In this document: positions 6,257-8,427 of the stretch, piece after piece
Position numbering within the stretch: position 1 is the stretch's first letter
How the letters are laid out: each line of letters starts with the position of its first letter
DNA from: Pseudomonadota bacterium
GTDB taxonomy: Bacteria > Pseudomonadota > Gammaproteobacteria > Burkholderiales > Burkholderiaceae_B
Direction: 5' to 3'
Assembly (NCBI GenBank): GCA_021793875.1
Contig: JAJYRX010000057.1
Location: 1-8,427 of the forward strand
Length of the DNA stretch: 8,427 bases
Notes under the pieces: generated by a model
What the model saw: only the letters and a program-made list of their open reading frames with translations
Told to the model about the DNA's origin: nothing
Databases searched by the model: none
Position numbers and translations under genes: made by a program

Positions 6257-6289
6257 AACAACACTACACAAATATGGTTAAGCATTCTA
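6216..6289. promoter_or_regulatory. Divergent control region of the kinase-like and amidase genes
   Basis: Only 17 bp (6257-6273) separate the two start codons, so promoters must lie inside the opposite gene. For the plus strand, TTTACA (6216-6221) with TTTATT (6240-6245) at 18-base spacing is a weak fit. For the minus strand, TAGAAT (6289-6284) matches five of six -10 bases but lacks a good -35. Neither start codon has a Shine-Dalgarno sequence. The arrangement is certain; the individual promoter elements are guesses. Confidence 0.3.
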
Positions 6290-7089
6290 ATTTAACTGTG
6301 GCTGCAATACAGATGGTTTCGTCAACGCGAGCTGACGATAACATGAACTTGGCCGCAAGGTTAATATCTGATGCGGCTAGTCGTGGTGCTCAACTTGTTC
6401 TGTTACCCGAATACTTTTGCATAATGGGCAAACACGACACCGATAAAGTTAATTTAAAGGAAGGGTTTGGGAGTGGGCCTTTGCAAGATTTCCTTGCGAA
6501 CCAGGCTAAGGCCAATAACGTTTGGCTCATAGGTGGCACTATTCCCATTAGCAGTAATGTCGAAGACCTCATATATAACAGTACGTTAGTTTACGACCCA
6601 CAAGGTAAGTTTAAGGCCAGATACGACAAGATACACTTGTTTGGTTTTAATAATGGTAAAGAAGAGTTCACAGAGTCTGACACTATAAAGCCAGGTAATC
6701 CTGAAGCAATAGTATTTGATGGACCATGCGGCAAGGTGGGGTTGTCTGTTTGCTACGATTTGCGTTTCCCGGAGCTTTATAGAGCAATGGGCAATATTAG
6801 TTTAATAGTAGTACCATCTGCGTTTACATATACTACTGGTCGTGCTCATTGGGAAATTCTCTTAAGAGCCCGTGCAATAGAGAACCAGTGCTATGTGCTT
6901 GCCGCAGCACAGGGCGGTAAGCATGAAAGTGGACGACGCACATGGGGGCATTCCATGCTTATTGACCCATGGGGGAAAATAGTTGATGAACTTCCCGAAG
7001 GGAATGGTGTCGTTATAGGCACGGTTAACCAGTCAAGTCTTAGTAGAGTGCGTAATGCCCTGCCAGCATTACAGCACCGTGTGTTATAA
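6274..7089 (+). CDS. Carbon-nitrogen hydrolase, Nit1/deaminated-glutathione-amidase-like
   Basis: A 271-residue cytoplasmic amidase of the nitrilase superfamily. The Glu-Lys-Cys triad is complete: Glu46 in LLPEYF, Lys119 in RYDKIHLF, and Cys160 in SVCYDLRFPELYR. That last motif, together with PSAFTYTTGRAHWEILLRAR (181-200) and AIENQCYVLAAAQGG (201-215), is typical of the Nit1/YbeM branch, whose characterised members hydrolyse deaminated glutathione, a side product of transaminases. Family membership is certain; the exact substrate is inferred from motif resemblance, and omega-amidase is the main alternative. The ATG at 6274 puts VAAIQMVSS at the expected distance from the N terminus, though there is no Shine-Dalgarno. 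tldD follows 51 bp downstream on the same strand, a pairing I recall from other Burkholderiales, where a yhdP-like gene usually precedes it; here the kinase-like gene takes that place. Confidence 0.9.
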   Translation: MVKHSNLTVAAIQMVSSTRADDNMNLAARLISDAASRGAQLVLLPEYFCIMGKHDTDKVNLKEGFGSGPLQDFLANQAKANNVWLIGGTIPISSNVEDLIYNSTLVYDPQGKFKARYDKIHLFGFNNGKEEFTESDTIKPGNPEAIVFDGPCGKVGLSVCYDLRFPELYRAMGNISLIVVPSAFTYTTGRAHWEILLRARAIENQCYVLAAAQGGKHESGRRTWGHSMLIDPWGKIVDELPEGNGVVIGTVNQSSLSRVRNALPALQHRVL

Positions 7090-7140
7090 CTTTGCAGTTT
7101 GAATAGGGAAGTGTACCGAAAATCAGGGCCTTTAAAATAT

Positions 7141-8427
7141 ATGAATTCTGAAATAAAGCAGCAAAGCGCTCTAGAAACAGCAAAAAGCTTGATGTTTGAG
7201 CCATGGGGTTTAACAGAAAATACCATGTCTGCAGCGCTGGGTGAAATATTCACTCACAGGGCTGATTACGCCGATTTGTACTTTCAGTACTCCCGCTTTG
7301 AAAGCTGGGGATTAGAAGAGGGCGTAGTTAAAGCAGGTAACTTCTCTATACAGCAAGGGGTTGGGGTTAGGGCCATTAGTGGCGAAAAAACGGCTTTTGC
7401 TTATTCTGATAATTTATCGTCCGATGCGGTGATCTCGTCAGCTAGGGTTGTAAAAAGCATAGCTACTCAGGGTGGTAGCAAAATTGCCTCAAATCGGTCA
7501 ATAGTTCCTGTTAATAACTCTTTATATCCGGCGGTTGATCCAGTTAACAGTTTGTCGGCACCGGAAAAAGTAGCTCTTCTAGAACGTATAGAAAGCATGG
7601 CCAAGGCAGCAGACCCGCGCATAATACAAGTAATGGCAAGCTTAGCGTCTGTATATGAAGTAATACTTGTTGCAGGTAGCGATGGCAGACTAGCAGCTGA
7701 TGTGAGGCCTTTGGTGCGTCTGTCCCTTAGTGTTATTGCAGAACATAAAGGTAGGCGTGAAACTGGTACAGCTGGGGGCGGTGGCAGAACCAGTCTAAGT
7801 ATGTTTACTGAAGATGTTCTGACCGACTACGTAAACAGAGCAACACATGAGGCACTGGTTAATTTGGAGGCTCGCCCTACGCCTGCAGGCGAGATGACTG
7901 TGGTGTTAGGGTCAGGGTGGCCAGGCATACTGCTTCATGAGGCTGTAGGTCATGGCCTAGAGGGCGACTTTAATCGTAAGGGGTCCAGCGCTTTTTCTGG
8001 CAAAATTGGCGAGCGCGTAGCATCGCCAGGAGTTACTGTCATAGATGATGGAACCATTCCGGGCAGAAGAGGTTCTCTTAATGTAGACGATGAGGGTAAT
8101 CCTACCCAACAAACTGTTCTTATCGATGACGGTGTTCTTACAGGTTATATGCAAGACCACCTTAATGCTGGTCTTATGAAAGCTCCAGTAACTGGCAATG
8201 GGCGTAGGGAGTCATTCGCTCATATACCAATGCCGCGAATGACCAACACTTATATGCTGGGGGGTAATACGCCACCAGAGGAAATCATAGCATCTGTAGA
8301 TAAAGGCTTGTATGCCGTGAACTTTGGTGGTGGTCAGGTAGATATTACAAGCGGGAAGTTCGTGTTCTCTGCATCTGAAGCCTACATGATAGAAAATGGA
8401 AAGGTTAGCTACCCTGTTAAAGGAGAT
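7141..8427 (+). CDS. tldD: TldD metalloprotease subunit (3' end cut by window edge)
   Basis: The first 429 codons of TldD, open to the right edge; the full protein is about 480 residues. TldD pairs with TldE/PmbA to form a zinc metalloprotease that degrades unfolded peptides, matures microcin B17 in E. coli and helps degrade the CcdA antitoxin. Visible are ADYADLYFQYSR (41-52), LEEGVVKAG (58-66), GVGVRAISGEKTAFAYSD (73-90), the repeated-Gly segment TAGGGGRTS (210-218), and the zinc motif HEAVGHGLEGD (266-276), where HExxxH replaces the usual HExxH. RMTNTYMLGG (366-375) and NFGGGQVD (394-401) follow. The third zinc ligand, a Cys near the C terminus, lies beyond the window. The ATG at 7141 has only a distant AGGG (12 bases upstream), so the start is probable rather than certain. 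It is likely cotranscribed with the amidase gene; no terminator is seen in the 51-bp gap. Confidence 0.95.
   Translation, partial: MNSEIKQQSALETAKSLMFEPWGLTENTMSAALGEIFTHRADYADLYFQYSRFESWGLEEGVVKAGNFSIQQGVGVRAISGEKTAFAYSDNLSSDAVISSARVVKSIATQGGSKIASNRSIVPVNNSLYPAVDPVNSLSAPEKVALLERIESMAKAADPRIIQVMASLASVYEVILVAGSDGRLAADVRPLVRLSLSVIAEHKGRRETGTAGGGGRTSLSMFTEDVLTDYVNRATHEALVNLEARPTPAGEMTVVLGSGWPGILLHEAVGHGLEGDFNRKGSSAFSGKIGERVASPGVTVIDDGTIPGRRGSLNVDDEGNPTQQTVLIDDGVLTGYMQDHLNAGLMKAPVTGNGRRESFAHIPMPRMTNTYMLGGNTPPEEIIASVDKGLYAVNFGGGQVDITSGKFVFSASEAYMIENGKVSYPVKGD

Noticed and set aside
6257..6271. TTG start for the kinase-like gene five codons upstream
   Set aside because: It would leave 2 bp to the divergent ATG and has no Shine-Dalgarno; the ATG at 6256 is simpler.
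6891..7253. 120-codon minus-strand open frame across the end of the amidase gene and the start of tldD
   Set aside because: It overlaps two clearly conserved genes on the other strand and shows no family features; a shadow frame.
1..8427. Search for mobile elements, attachment sites, toxin-antitoxin pairs, defence genes, CRISPR repeats and tRNA genes
   Set aside because: No transposase, integrase or toxin motifs, no repeated spacer pattern and no cloverleaf-like sequence were seen on either strand.

Overview
The window looks like ordinary chromosomal DNA of a low-to-moderate-GC betaproteobacterium, most likely a Burkholderiales member close to Alcaligenaceae. The basis is a short H-NS protein of the Bordetella/Burkholderia type (C-terminal TWTGRGRTPKWI), side-by-side pepN and fbp, and a nit-tldD pair; the exact taxon is an inference. 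There are eight protein genes, two cut by the window edges (an EamA/DMT permease on the left, tldD on the right). I see no rRNA, tRNA, CRISPR array, insertion sequence or prophage gene.

Layout. At the left edge a DMT-family permease (minus strand) diverges from a zinc-independent quinone oxidoreductase gene (qor, plus) across an 86-bp gap that holds a plausible sigma-70 promoter for qor. qor converges on fbp with only 5 bp between the stop codons, and the likely terminator of each gene lies inside the end of the other. The minus strand then carries four genes in one direction, read from right to left: a small kinase-fold protein, an H-NS-like nucleoid protein, aminopeptidase N (pepN) and class I fructose-1,6-bisphosphatase (fbp). 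pepN and fbp are 18 bp apart and probably cotranscribed. The gaps before pepN (72 bp) and before hns (108 bp) are AT-rich and look regulatory. The kinase-like gene diverges from a nitrilase-superfamily amidase gene with just 17 bp between the start codons; that amidase gene is followed after 51 bp by tldD.

Functional picture. Most genes are housekeeping: gluconeogenesis (fbp), peptide turnover (pepN, tldD), repair or removal of damaged metabolites (the Nit1-like amidase), carbonyl/quinone reduction (qor), and chromatin and transcription control (hns). They do not form one pathway.

The points most worth a second look are: (1) the kinase-like protein, which keeps the ATP-site lysine, the catalytic-loop Asn and the metal-binding Asp but has Gly where the catalytic Asp should be, and whose gene is clearly AT-richer than its neighbours; (2) a perfect 12-bp inverted repeat whose inner arm contains the pepN start codon; (3) the 17-bp divergent start-to-start gap; (4) the interlocked qor/fbp terminators. 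No convincing new multi-gene system is visible.
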